From Gammaproteobacteria bacterium (GTDB lineage: Bacteria; Gemmatimonadota; Gemmatimonadetes; Longimicrobiales; Gaopeijiaceae), in assembly GCA_009843625.1 (NCBI GenBank), contig VYDD01000255.1, positions 1 to 18,584 of the forward strand: DNA of 18,584 nucleotides, in the 5' to 3' direction. The position numbers and the translations under genes are program-made. Below, piece after piece: positions 1-6,372 of this stretch; the first letter of the stretch is position 1, and each line of letters opens with the position of its first letter. Under the pieces are notes generated by a model, which was not told the origin of the DNA, did no database searches, and saw only the letters and a list, made by a program, of their open reading frames with translations.

Positions 1-303
1 ACCGGGCATCATCAGTCGCCGGTGGCGATCGTCGAAGCCGCCCTTCAGGAGGAAGCGGTCGTGGTGGAGGTGTCGATTCTCTCGGGCGCCCACATGACCC
101 TTCTGCCCCGGGTGAAGGCGCTCCTCGACGAGGCGGGGCTGGGCGACGTTCTGGTGACCGGGGGCGGCATCATCCCGAAGGAGGATGCGGAGGCGCTCCA
201 CTCCGCGGGCATCGGCCGGCTCTTCGGGCCGGGCACGCGCACCGGGGAGGCGGTCGCCTACATCCGGACGTGGTTCGCTTCGTCGGAGCGGGCTGCGACA
301 TGA
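1..303 (+). CDS. Methylmalonyl-CoA mutase B12-binding subunit/domain, C-terminal part
   Basis: Partial gene whose start lies before the window; 100 residues are visible. They match the second half of the cobalamin-binding Rossmann domain of acyl-CoA mutases: the SILSGAHM strand-turn, the VTGGGIIPKED loop and the GIGRLFGPGT segment, which contact the nucleotide tail of B12. The DxHxxG lower-axial-ligand motif would lie upstream and cannot be seen. The protein ends soon after this domain, as in the small stand-alone B12 subunit of split mutases or the C-terminus of a one-chain mutase; the two cannot be told apart here. The mutase interconverts methylmalonyl-CoA and succinyl-CoA, the last step of propionyl-CoA assimilation. 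Its TGA overlaps the next gene's ATG in ATGA, so the two are translationally coupled. Confidence 0.9.
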   Translation, partial: TGHHQSPVAIVEAALQEEAVVVEVSILSGAHMTLLPRVKALLDEAGLGDVLVTGGGIIPKEDAEALHSAGIGRLFGPGTRTGEAVAYIRTWFASSERAAT

Positions 304-2033
304 GCCCGCGCAGCGCGCGATCGACCCGTGCCGCGAAGGCCGGGCGCCCGTCCGCGGGGGACCCCGCCGTGCCCCGGGTGCGCCGGCTCGCCGGGGAGCT
401 CGAGCAGTTGCGGGCGCGGCTGCGGCTGGGCGGCGGGACGAAGCGGATCGAGCGCGAGCACGCCCGGGGCAAGTGGACGGCCCGCGAACGGGTCGCCGCG
501 CTGCTCGACCCCGGCGAGACCTTCGTCGAGATCGGCCTGCTGGTGGCGCACGACCTCTACGACGGGCGGGCGCCCGCCGCGGGGGTGGTCACCGGCGTGG
601 GCCGGATCGACGGGCGCGAGGTGGTCGTGGTCGCCAACGACGCGACCGTCAAGGCGGGGGCCTGGTGGCCCGAGACCATCGCCAAGATCCTGCGCGCGCA
701 GGAGATCGCCATGCGCTGCCGCATCCCCATCGTCTATCTCGTGGACTCGGCGGGGGTCAACCTGCCGTACCAGGGAGGCGTTTTCCCCGGGAAGTACGGG
801 GCGGCACGCATCTTCTACTACAACTCGCTCATGCGCCGCTACCTGGGCATCCCCCAGATCGCCGCGGTCATGGGCCCCTGCATTGCGGGCGGCGCCTACC
901 TGCCCGCGCTCTCGGACGTGATCGTCATGGTCGAGGGCACCAGCTTCATGGGGCTCGGGGGTCCCAACCTGGTCAAGGGCGCCATCGGGCAGACGGTCGA
1001 GGCGGAGGAGCTGGGGGGCGCGCGCATGCACACGTCGGTCAGCGGGGTCGCCCACTACCTCGCGAAGGACGATCCGGCCTGCATCGAGAAGATACGCGTG
1101 CTGATCGAGGCCCTGCCGCGCGGCGACCGCACTGGCGCCGTCGCCGGGAAAGCGTTGCGCCAGGGTACCTCCGGCTCCGCCGGAACGCGGCACGGGAGCC
1201 CGTCTTCCCGCATCGGCCCGGCTCGGCCCGCGGAGAACCTCTACGATCTCCTCCCCGACGATCACCGGCATCCCTACGACATGCCGGAGGTGCTGCGCTG
1301 CATCCTGGACGAGCCGGGGCTGGTGGAGTATCAGCCCGAATACGCTCCCGAGATGATGTGCGGCACCGGCGCCATCGACGGGATGCAGATCGCGGTCATC
1401 GCCAATGCGCGCGGAATGGTGCGCGATGCGGAGGGCGGACCGCCCCGGTTCGGGGGCATCGTCTATACGAAAAGCGCGGAAAAGGTCGCCGGCTTCATCG
1501 AGACCATGAATCGCCGCCGGAGGCCGCTGCTCTTCGTGCAGGACGTGTCGGGCTTCATGGTGGGGCCGAAGGCGGAGCGCTCGGGCATCATCCGCGCGGG
1601 CGCGCATTTCGTCGAGGCGATGGCGAGCGCGACGGTGCCCAAGCTGGTGCTGACCCTCAACCACGCCTCCGGGGCTGGCTACTACGCGATGGCGGGCCAG
1701 GGCTTCGATCCCGACTTCATCCTTTCCCTTCCGACGGGGAGGATGGGGGTGATGGAGGGCGAAAGCGCGGTCATGGCGCTCTTCAGCCGGCAGCTCGAGG
1801 AGCTGCGCGAGCGCGGCGAAGTGCCGGACGAGGAGCTGCGCACGCGCATGGACGAGGTGCGGGAGGACTACGACCGTCAGCTGGATGCCCGCTTCGCCGG
1901 CGCCCGCGGCTTCGTGGACGAGGTCGTGCTGCCCGAGGAACTGCGCGGAGCACTGGCGCTGCTGCTGCGGGCGGCGCTCAACAACCCGGGGCCGCACCTG
2001 GGAGCGTTCCACCTGCCGCCGGGCGTGTCGTGA
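300..2033 (+). CDS. Acyl-CoA carboxylase, carboxyltransferase (beta) subunit
   Basis: 577 residues, two crotonase-fold halves of the biotin-dependent carboxyltransferase family (propionyl-, methylcrotonyl- and geranyl-CoA carboxylase beta subunits, and glutaconyl-CoA decarboxylase alpha). It moves a carboxyl group from carboxybiotin to an acyl-CoA. N-half: VDSAGVNLPYQGGVFPGKYG (149-168), then the glycine-rich CIAGGAYLPALSD (194-206), which forms an oxyanion hole. C-half: GFMVGPKAERSGIIRAGA (418-435) and the second oxyanion segment HASGAGYYAM (455-464). The ATG at 300 sits in ATGA overlapping the previous stop, with GGAG at 285-288. The linker between halves (about 279-312) is long, rich in Gly/Ser/Arg, and overlaps palindromic DNA. 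The exact acyl-CoA substrate is undecided: the B12 mutase suggests propionyl-CoA, while the AtuA and hydratase neighbours suggest a methylcrotonyl- or geranyl-CoA-like substrate. Confidence 0.9.
   Translation: MSPRSARSTRAAKAGRPSAGDPAVPRVRRLAGELEQLRARLRLGGGTKRIEREHARGKWTARERVAALLDPGETFVEIGLLVAHDLYDGRAPAAGVVTGVGRIDGREVVVVANDATVKAGAWWPETIAKILRAQEIAMRCRIPIVYLVDSAGVNLPYQGGVFPGKYGAARIFYYNSLMRRYLGIPQIAAVMGPCIAGGAYLPALSDVIVMVEGTSFMGLGGPNLVKGAIGQTVEAEELGGARMHTSVSGVAHYLAKDDPACIEKIRVLIEALPRGDRTGAVAGKALRQGTSGSAGTRHGSPSSRIGPARPAENLYDLLPDDHRHPYDMPEVLRCILDEPGLVEYQPEYAPEMMCGTGAIDGMQIAVIANARGMVRDAEGGPPRFGGIVYTKSAEKVAGFIETMNRRRRPLLFVQDVSGFMVGPKAERSGIIRAGAHFVEAMASATVPKLVLTLNHASGAGYYAMAGQGFDPDFILSLPTGRMGVMEGESAVMALFSRQLEELRERGEVPDEELRTRMDEVREDYDRQLDARFAGARGFVDEVVLPEELRGALALLLRAALNNPGPHLGAFHLPPGVS
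1133..1210. repeat. Nested palindromes inside the carboxyltransferase linker
   Basis: TGGCGC (1133-1138) pairs with GCGCCA (1157-1162). GCGTT (1152-1156) pairs with AACGC (1184-1188) and encloses CCGGC-tcc-GCCGG (1171-1183). ACGGG-AG-CCCGT follows just downstream, near 1193-1204. Such density of inverted repeats inside a coding sequence, at a non-conserved linker, resembles a REP-like or other short palindromic element carried in frame. No flanking target duplication is obvious, so it may also be chance in GC-rich DNA. Confidence 0.4.
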
Positions 2034-3421
2034 GGGAGAGAGGTGGCGGCGCGCGCACGGTGCGCGTCGCGGGCGCCGGCGGATTCTGGGGCGACGACCT
2101 CGATGCGCCGGTACGGCAGGTTGAAGAGGGACCGATCGACTACCTGGTCATGGACTACCTGGCCGAGGTGACCATGTCGATCCTGCACAAGCAGCGCGCC
2201 CGCGACCCGGAGGCGGGATACGCGCGCGACTTCGTGGCGCTGATGGAGCGCATCCTGCCGGTCTGCCTGGAGCGCGGCATCCGGGTGGTGGCCAACGCCG
2301 GCGGGGTCAATCCCGGAGGATGCGCCGACGAGGTGGCGCGGGCGGCCCGGCGCGCGGGCGTGGCCGGCCGCCTGCGGCTGGGGGTCGTGACCGGCGACGA
2401 CCTCATGCCCCGGCTGGACGAGCTGCTCGCCGCCGGCCACGAGTTGCGCAACATGGAGACCGGCGAGCCGCTGGCGGGCATTCGCGAGCGGGTGACGGGG
2501 GCCAACGTCTACCTGGGCGCATTCCCGATCGCGGAGGCGCTGGGGCGGGGCGCCGACGTGGTGGTCACCGGTCGCTGCGTGGACGCGGCGCTCACGCTGG
2601 CGCCCCTGCTGCACGAGTTCGGCTGGGCGGCGGGCGACCACGACCGCCTGGCCGCCGGGGTGGTGGCGGGACACGTCAACGAATGCGGCGCCCAGTGCAC
2701 CGGCGGGAACGCCATGCCGGAGTGGTGGAGCATCCCCGACCTCGACCGGGTCGGCTTCCCCATCATCGAGGCCGAGCCCTCCGGCGACTTCGTGGTCACC
2801 AAGCACGAGGGGTCGGGGGGCCGCGTCAGCCCCGCCACCGTCACCGAACAGATCGTGTACGAGATCGGCGACCCGGCCGCCTATCCCACCCCGGACGTGG
2901 TCGCAGACTTCACCACCGTCCGCCTGAGCGGGGCGGGGAAGGACCGGGTGCGGGTGACGGGTGCGTGCGGGCGCCCGCCCAACGGCTGGCTCAAGGCGTC
3001 CATCGTGTACGCGGGCGGGTGGCGGGCGGTCGGCACGCTCGTGTACGCCTGGCCGGACGCGGCCGCCAAGGCGCGCGCGGCCGCCCGCGTCCTGCGGGCC
3101 CGCCTCGACCGGCTGGGGCTCCGCTTCGACGAGGTGCGTACCGACCTCGTGGGTTGGGACTCGACGCACGGGCCGCTGGCGGGCCCGCCGCCGCCGGATC
3201 TGCCCGAAGTGCAGCTGCGGGTCGCCGTGCGCGGCAGTGAGCGCGCCCCGGTGGAGCGTTTCACCCGCGAGGTCGCCCCCCTGGTGCTGACCGGCCCGCC
3301 CTCCGTCACCGGCTTCGGGGAGGGGCGCCCGCGCGTGCGCGAGGTCGCCGCCTTCTGGCCCGCGCTGGTGCCGCGCGCGGCCGTGGAGCCCTTCGTACGC
3401 GTGGAGACGCGCGAGGCATGA
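2030..3421 (+). CDS. AtuA family (DUF1446) protein
   Basis: 463 residues from the GTG at 2030, which overlaps the upstream TGA as GTGA. A second in-frame GTG at 2060, just before VRVAGAGGFWGDD, is the alternative start. The sequence is typical of the acyclic terpene utilisation AtuA/DUF1446 family: glycine-rich GAGGFWGDD near the N-terminus, then IDYLVMDYLAEVTMSIL (36-52), VVANAGGVNPGGCADE (87-102), a GRCVDAALTLAPLLHEFGW segment and CTGGNAMPEWW. The family has no firmly established reaction. atuA is needed for citronellol/geraniol breakdown in Pseudomonas, and relatives sit next to acyl-CoA carboxylases and hydratases in many bacteria, as here. No signal peptide or membrane helix is evident, so it is likely cytosolic. 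The small domain often fused at the C-terminus of AtuA is instead encoded by the next gene. Confidence 0.88.
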   Translation: MRERGGGARTVRVAGAGGFWGDDLDAPVRQVEEGPIDYLVMDYLAEVTMSILHKQRARDPEAGYARDFVALMERILPVCLERGIRVVANAGGVNPGGCADEVARAARRAGVAGRLRLGVVTGDDLMPRLDELLAAGHELRNMETGEPLAGIRERVTGANVYLGAFPIAEALGRGADVVVTGRCVDAALTLAPLLHEFGWAAGDHDRLAAGVVAGHVNECGAQCTGGNAMPEWWSIPDLDRVGFPIIEAEPSGDFVVTKHEGSGGRVSPATVTEQIVYEIGDPAAYPTPDVVADFTTVRLSGAGKDRVRVTGACGRPPNGWLKASIVYAGGWRAVGTLVYAWPDAAAKARAAARVLRARLDRLGLRFDEVRTDLVGWDSTHGPLAGPPPPDLPEVQLRVAVRGSERAPVERFTREVAPLVLTGPPSVTGFGEGRPRVREVAAFWPALVPRAAVEPFVRVETREA

Positions 3422-3590
3422 TCGTCGCTCGCCGGGCATGCAACGGGGGATCCGTCCCACGGCGGTGGCGGCCCGGACTCCGCAGGACCGCTGGCCGTTT
3501 CCCTTCCGCGTCCGGGGCTGCAATCTTGTCTGGGGCGCTCGCATGCCGGACCGGAGCAAGCGGGCGCGAAGCCCCCGGGAGGCCCTGACC

Positions 3591-3986
3591 ATGGCGGCCG
3601 TCAAACTGGTCGAGCTCGCGCACGCGCGCTCGGGCGACAAGGGCGATGTGGTCAACATCGGTGTGGTCGCCTATGATCCCGAACACTATCCGCTGCTCGT
3701 CCAGGCGCTGACCGCCGGACGGGTACAGGAGCACTTCGGCGACATGGTCAAAGGGAAGGTGGTGCGCTACGAGCTTCCCAACCTGCACGCCCTCAACTTC
3801 GTGCTGCCCGGGGCGCTCGGCGGCGGGGGAACCGTGTCGCTGATGATGGACGCGCAGGGCAAGGTGTTTTCGACTGCGCTGCTGCGCATGGATGTGGAAG
3901 TGCCGGACGAGGTCGCGGGACGCGTGCGGGGGCGGGGCAGGATCCCCCAGTCCCGGCACCCGAACGGGGAGGACACGCACGGATGA
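3591..3986 (+). CDS. AtuA-like ferredoxin-fold small protein
   Basis: 131 residues. The core (about 4-105) matches the small AtuA C-terminal ferredoxin-fold family: LVELAHARSGDKGDVVNIGV (6-25), VRYELPNLHALNFVLPGALGGGG (58-80) and a closing ALLRMDVEVPDE strand. In many bacteria this is the C-terminal domain of AtuA itself; here it is a separate gene 169 bases after the large AtuA gene and probably associates with that product. The ATG at 3591 is chosen because GGGAGG (3577-3582) lies 8 bases upstream and conservation begins there; an in-frame ATG at 3543 would add a basic 16-residue extension. The stop overlaps the next gene's ATG (ATGA at 3983). The Arg-rich tail after about residue 108 looks poorly conserved. 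Molecular function is unknown. Confidence 0.85.
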   Translation: MAAVKLVELAHARSGDKGDVVNIGVVAYDPEHYPLLVQALTAGRVQEHFGDMVKGKVVRYELPNLHALNFVLPGALGGGGTVSLMMDAQGKVFSTALLRMDVEVPDEVAGRVRGRGRIPQSRHPNGEDTHG

Positions 3987-4759
3987 GCGCTGAAGAGCGG
4001 TTGCTGCACCGAGTCGAGAACCGGGTGTTGACGCTGACCCTCAACCGCCCGCACAAACGCAACGCGCTCGACTCGCACACGGTGCAGGCGCTGAAGGCCG
4101 CGCTCGTTCAGGCGCGCACCGACTCGGCCGTGCGTGTCGTGCTTCTGCGGGGGGCCGGACCCGACTTCTGCGCCGGCGCGGACCTGGTGGAGATGGACCG
4201 CATCACCAGCATGGGCCCGGAGAAGATCCACGCCGACGCGCTGCGAATGGGTGATCTTTTCGTCCAGATGCGCGACCTGACCAAGCCGCTGGTCGCGGCG
4301 GTGCACGGCCGGGCGCTCGGCGGCGGATGCGGCCTCGCAACCGCCTGCGATGTGGTCCTTGTCCGCGAGGATGCGGAACTGGGCTACCCGGAAGTGCACC
4401 TGGGCTTCGTGCCCGCCCTGGTGATGACCGTGCTCCGGCGCAAGGTGCCTGAAGGACGCGTGTTCGAGTTGGCGACCCTCGGCGAACGCTTCTCCGCAGC
4501 CGATGCCCTGGCATGGGGAATCGCGACCCGGGTGATGCCCGCGAACGACTTCGAGGGATCGGTCATGGCCTACGCCACGGAACTGGCCCGGCGGGCTCCC
4601 TCCTCCGTCGCCCTCTCCAAGACGCTGCTCTACGACCTCGACAGTCTCGGCTTCAAGGATGGCATCGCGCGGGCCGCCCAGATCAACGTCGCCGCCCGCC
4701 TGACGCACACCTGCCGGGAAGGGGTGCGCAGATTCCTCGAGCGCAAGAAGCGGGACTGA
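3983..4759 (+). CDS. Enoyl-CoA hydratase/isomerase family protein (LiuC/AtuE-like)
   Basis: 258 residues, full-length crotonase superfamily. Oxyanion-hole segments are visible: FCAGADLVEMD (62-72) and GRALGGGCGLATACD (109-123). The acid/base position equivalent to Glu164 of rat mitochondrial enoyl-CoA hydratase is Glu137 in GYPEVHLG. The Glu144 position, exactly 20 residues earlier, is Gly117. That pattern, with GFVPALVM following, resembles methylglutaconyl-CoA hydratases such as LiuC more than a classical beta-oxidation hydratase. It would act on the carboxylated enoyl-CoA made by the neighbouring carboxylase, as AtuE or LiuC do. That link is inference from context. Its ATG overlaps the upstream stop, and a membrane-protein gene starts 3 bases after its own stop. 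Confidence 0.88.
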   Translation: MSAEERLLHRVENRVLTLTLNRPHKRNALDSHTVQALKAALVQARTDSAVRVVLLRGAGPDFCAGADLVEMDRITSMGPEKIHADALRMGDLFVQMRDLTKPLVAAVHGRALGGGCGLATACDVVLVREDAELGYPEVHLGFVPALVMTVLRRKVPEGRVFELATLGERFSAADALAWGIATRVMPANDFEGSVMAYATELARRAPSSVALSKTLLYDLDSLGFKDGIARAAQINVAARLTHTCREGVRRFLERKKRD

Positions 4760-4761
4760 CC

Positions 4762-4995
4762 GTGCTGTTCATCTTTGCGAGCCGCTCACGTCCCCGGGAG
4801 GACCGCTATCTGCACGCGCGCGTCGCGCTGATGTGCGTGGGCGCCGGGCTTGGACTTGCGGGAATGCTGCTCGACATCGGCTGGCTGATCTGGATCGCGC
4901 TCGCCGCGCTGCTGGTCGGACTGGCGCTGCGCCACCTGCGCACACGCCGCCAGGATGACCCGTCCGACTCCGGCCCTCAGGCCTCGGCCCCGTAG
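4762..4995 (+). CDS. Small two-helix membrane protein, unknown function
   Basis: 77 residues from a GTG two bases after the TGA of the hydratase gene, so probably made by translational coupling or reinitiation; no strong ribosome binding site is visible. A short basic N-terminus (about 8-20: SRPREDRYLHAR) precedes two adjacent hydrophobic segments (about 21-38 and 41-57), followed by a basic then Ser/Pro-rich tail (RHLRTRRQDDPSDS). This predicts an inner-membrane hairpin. I recognise no family. Its last 19 bases overlap the end of the convergent M20 peptidase gene. The reading frame matches the hydrophobic pattern well, but GC-rich chance frames remain a risk. Confidence 0.55.
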   Translation: MLFIFASRSRPREDRYLHARVALMCVGAGLGLAGMLLDIGWLIWIALAALLVGLALRHLRTRRQDDPSDSGPQASAP

Positions 4996-6188
4996 GGCAG
5001 CATCGAAGGCGCCGCAAGCAGCAGGGCCACCAGAGCGGCCCGCTCCGGCATTCGCTCCACCACCACGTGCTCGTGGCTGGCGTGCGCCCCCGCTCCCACC
5101 GCGCCCAGACCATCGAGGGTGGGCGTGTACAGGCTCGTGGTGTTGCCGTCCGATCCCCCGCCGGAGGACGACTCCTCCATGTCCAGCCCCAACTGTGCCC
5201 CGGCCTCCCGCGCCAGGTCCCAGAGCCGGCGGTTGCCCGGGGTCTGCTCCATGGGAGGACGGTCCATCTCCCCCCGGATCTCGACCGAAGCCCCGGACGC
5301 CGTGGCCTCGATGGCGCGGATGGCCCGTTCGACTCTGCGCGCGTCGGCCAGGGTGGGCACGCGGACGTCCACCTCGGCGCTCGCCTCCGGCGCAATCACA
5401 TTGGGGCGAATCCCGCCCTCGACCGTCCCCACGTTGACGTTCACACCGCGGACGGGATCGTTGAGGGCGTGCAGCTTCCGGATCACGTGCGCGAGTTCCA
5501 GGATGGCGCTCACCCCCTTCTCCGGTTCAAGGCCCGCGTGCGCCGCCACGCCGGTAACACGGACGGTGAAGTCCCCACCCCCCTTGCGGGTGGTCTTGAG
5601 CTTGCCGTTCTCGCCCAGGGACGGTTCCAGCACCAGCGCGCGGTCCGCCCGCATCGCCAGCCGCACGATGTGCTCCCGGGAATCCGGGCTGCCGATCTCC
5701 TCGTCGGAGTTGTAGATGAAGACCGGCGTGACCTCGGGGTCGCGGACACAGTGCCTGAGAGCCTCCACGGCAAAGACGCCCTGAACCAGCCCCGCCTTCA
5801 TGTCGAAGGTGCCGGGTCCGTACAGGCGCCCCCGGTCCATCCGCATGGGCATCTCCTCGAGGGTACCCACAGGCCAGATGGTGTCCGTGTGCCCGAGGAT
5901 GAGCTGGTAGGGGGCCGGATGGCGGCGCTCCCGGGGAGAGGCGTACAGGGTGCCGCCGGTCGTCCGTCCCGCAAGGATCCGGGAGCGGTATCCGATGTCG
6001 GCCAGCGCCTCGCGCAGGCGCGCCTGCACGGGACGTTGCGAGGCGGCCAGCATGGAGGGAGACTCGAGTTCGACCAGCCGCTCCAGCAGGTCGCGCATCC
6101 GGTCACGGCGCGCGTGCAGGTAGTCGAGCACCCGCGCGCCCGTGCCCTTTTCCCATGGTGATTCGGTCATCTCTCGGCTATTCCGCAT
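4977..6188 (-). CDS. M20 family metallopeptidase (glutamate carboxypeptidase-like)
   Basis: 403 residues, di-zinc M20 peptidase resembling Pseudomonas carboxypeptidase G2. Expected ligands can be placed: His100 in LGHTDTIWP, Asp129 in GTFDMKAG (bridging), Glu164 with catalytic Glu163 in NSDEEIGSPDS, Glu188 in VLEPS, and His369 in GAGAHASHEHV. The dimerisation domain carries GVAAHAGLEPEKG with His217, the residue that reaches the partner's active site. It should remove C-terminal residues, often glutamate, from peptides or acyl-amino acids. The start at 6188 is preferred because GAGG lies 4-5 bases upstream; an internal ATG at 6170 is possible. There is no signal peptide, so it is likely cytosolic. 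It runs convergent to the small membrane-protein gene and divergent from the deacylase-like gene. Confidence 0.9.
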   Translation of the reverse strand: MRNSREMTESPWEKGTGARVLDYLHARRDRMRDLLERLVELESPSMLAASQRPVQARLREALADIGYRSRILAGRTTGGTLYASPRERRHPAPYQLILGHTDTIWPVGTLEEMPMRMDRGRLYGPGTFDMKAGLVQGVFAVEALRHCVRDPEVTPVFIYNSDEEIGSPDSREHIVRLAMRADRALVLEPSLGENGKLKTTRKGGGDFTVRVTGVAAHAGLEPEKGVSAILELAHVIRKLHALNDPVRGVNVNVGTVEGGIRPNVIAPEASAEVDVRVPTLADARRVERAIRAIEATASGASVEIRGEMDRPPMEQTPGNRRLWDLAREAGAQLGLDMEESSSGGGSDGNTTSLYTPTLDGLGAVGAGAHASHEHVVVERMPERAALVALLLAAPSMLPYGAEA

Positions 6189-6219
6189 TGCCTCGCTTCC
6201 GGTCTCTCGCCCAAACCTC

Positions 6220-6225
6220 AATATA
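6220..6225 (-). promoter_or_regulatory. Possible -10 element of the M20 peptidase gene
   Basis: On the minus strand this reads TATATT, five of six matches to the sigma70 -10 consensus, about 32 bases before the chosen start, in an AT-rich spot unusual for this window. No good -35 hexamer is found at 16-18 bases, so it is a weak prediction. Confidence 0.3.
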
Positions 6226-6240
6226 ACGCCGTTGAAACCG

Positions 6241-6269
6241 CTGGCAGGTTGGTTCCGGGCATGTATGTT
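6241..6269 (+). promoter_or_regulatory. Possible sigma70-type promoter for the deacylase-like gene
   Basis: CTGGCA (6241-6246) and TATGTT (6264-6269), each with four of six consensus matches, are separated by 17 bases. Transcription would begin near 6276 and give a leader of roughly 95 bases that contains the three hairpins at 6280-6352. Prediction only. Confidence 0.35.
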
Positions 6270-6279
6270 TACGCCGCGA

Positions 6280-6362
6280 CCGGGCAGGTGCCCGGAAGGC
6301 ACACCTGAGAAAGGAACAGGTGGCCTGACCCGTAGTCCGGGTGCCGACCCGGGAACAGGAGG
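6280..6362 (+). promoter_or_regulatory. Hairpin-rich 5' leader ending in a strong ribosome binding site
   Basis: Three stem-loops follow one another. The first is CCGGGC-aggt-GCCCGG (6280-6295). The second is CACCT...AGGTG (6302-6322), extended by an outer GGC/GCC with a one-base bulge. The third is CCGGGT-gccg-ACCCGG (6337-6352). AGGAGG (6357-6362) lies immediately after, 10 bases before the GTG start at 6373. Stem 1 and stem 3 share the CCGGG half, so alternative pairings are possible. This suggests translational or RNA-based control, but no known riboswitch class matches. Confidence 0.45.
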
Positions 6363-6372
6363 AACTCGACAC

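Noticed and set aside
185..2029. Long upstream extension of the AtuA frame through the carboxyltransferase gene
   Set aside because: The translated extension is Arg/Gly/Ala-rich low-complexity sequence with no family resemblance and overlaps a well-supported gene in another frame. The GTG at 2030 is the sensible start.
4513..4761. Longer version of the small membrane protein starting inside the hydratase gene
   Set aside because: The upstream part is Arg/Gly-rich and out of frame with the well-supported hydratase; the hydrophobic pattern begins only after the GTG at 4762.
6280..6356. TPP riboswitch-like words (CTGAGA, then CCTGA, then GGGAAC) in the leader
   Set aside because: The order recalls the thi-box, but the conserved GGATAATGCC and GCGTAGGGA segments are absent and the downstream gene has no link to thiamine. 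Treated as coincidence.
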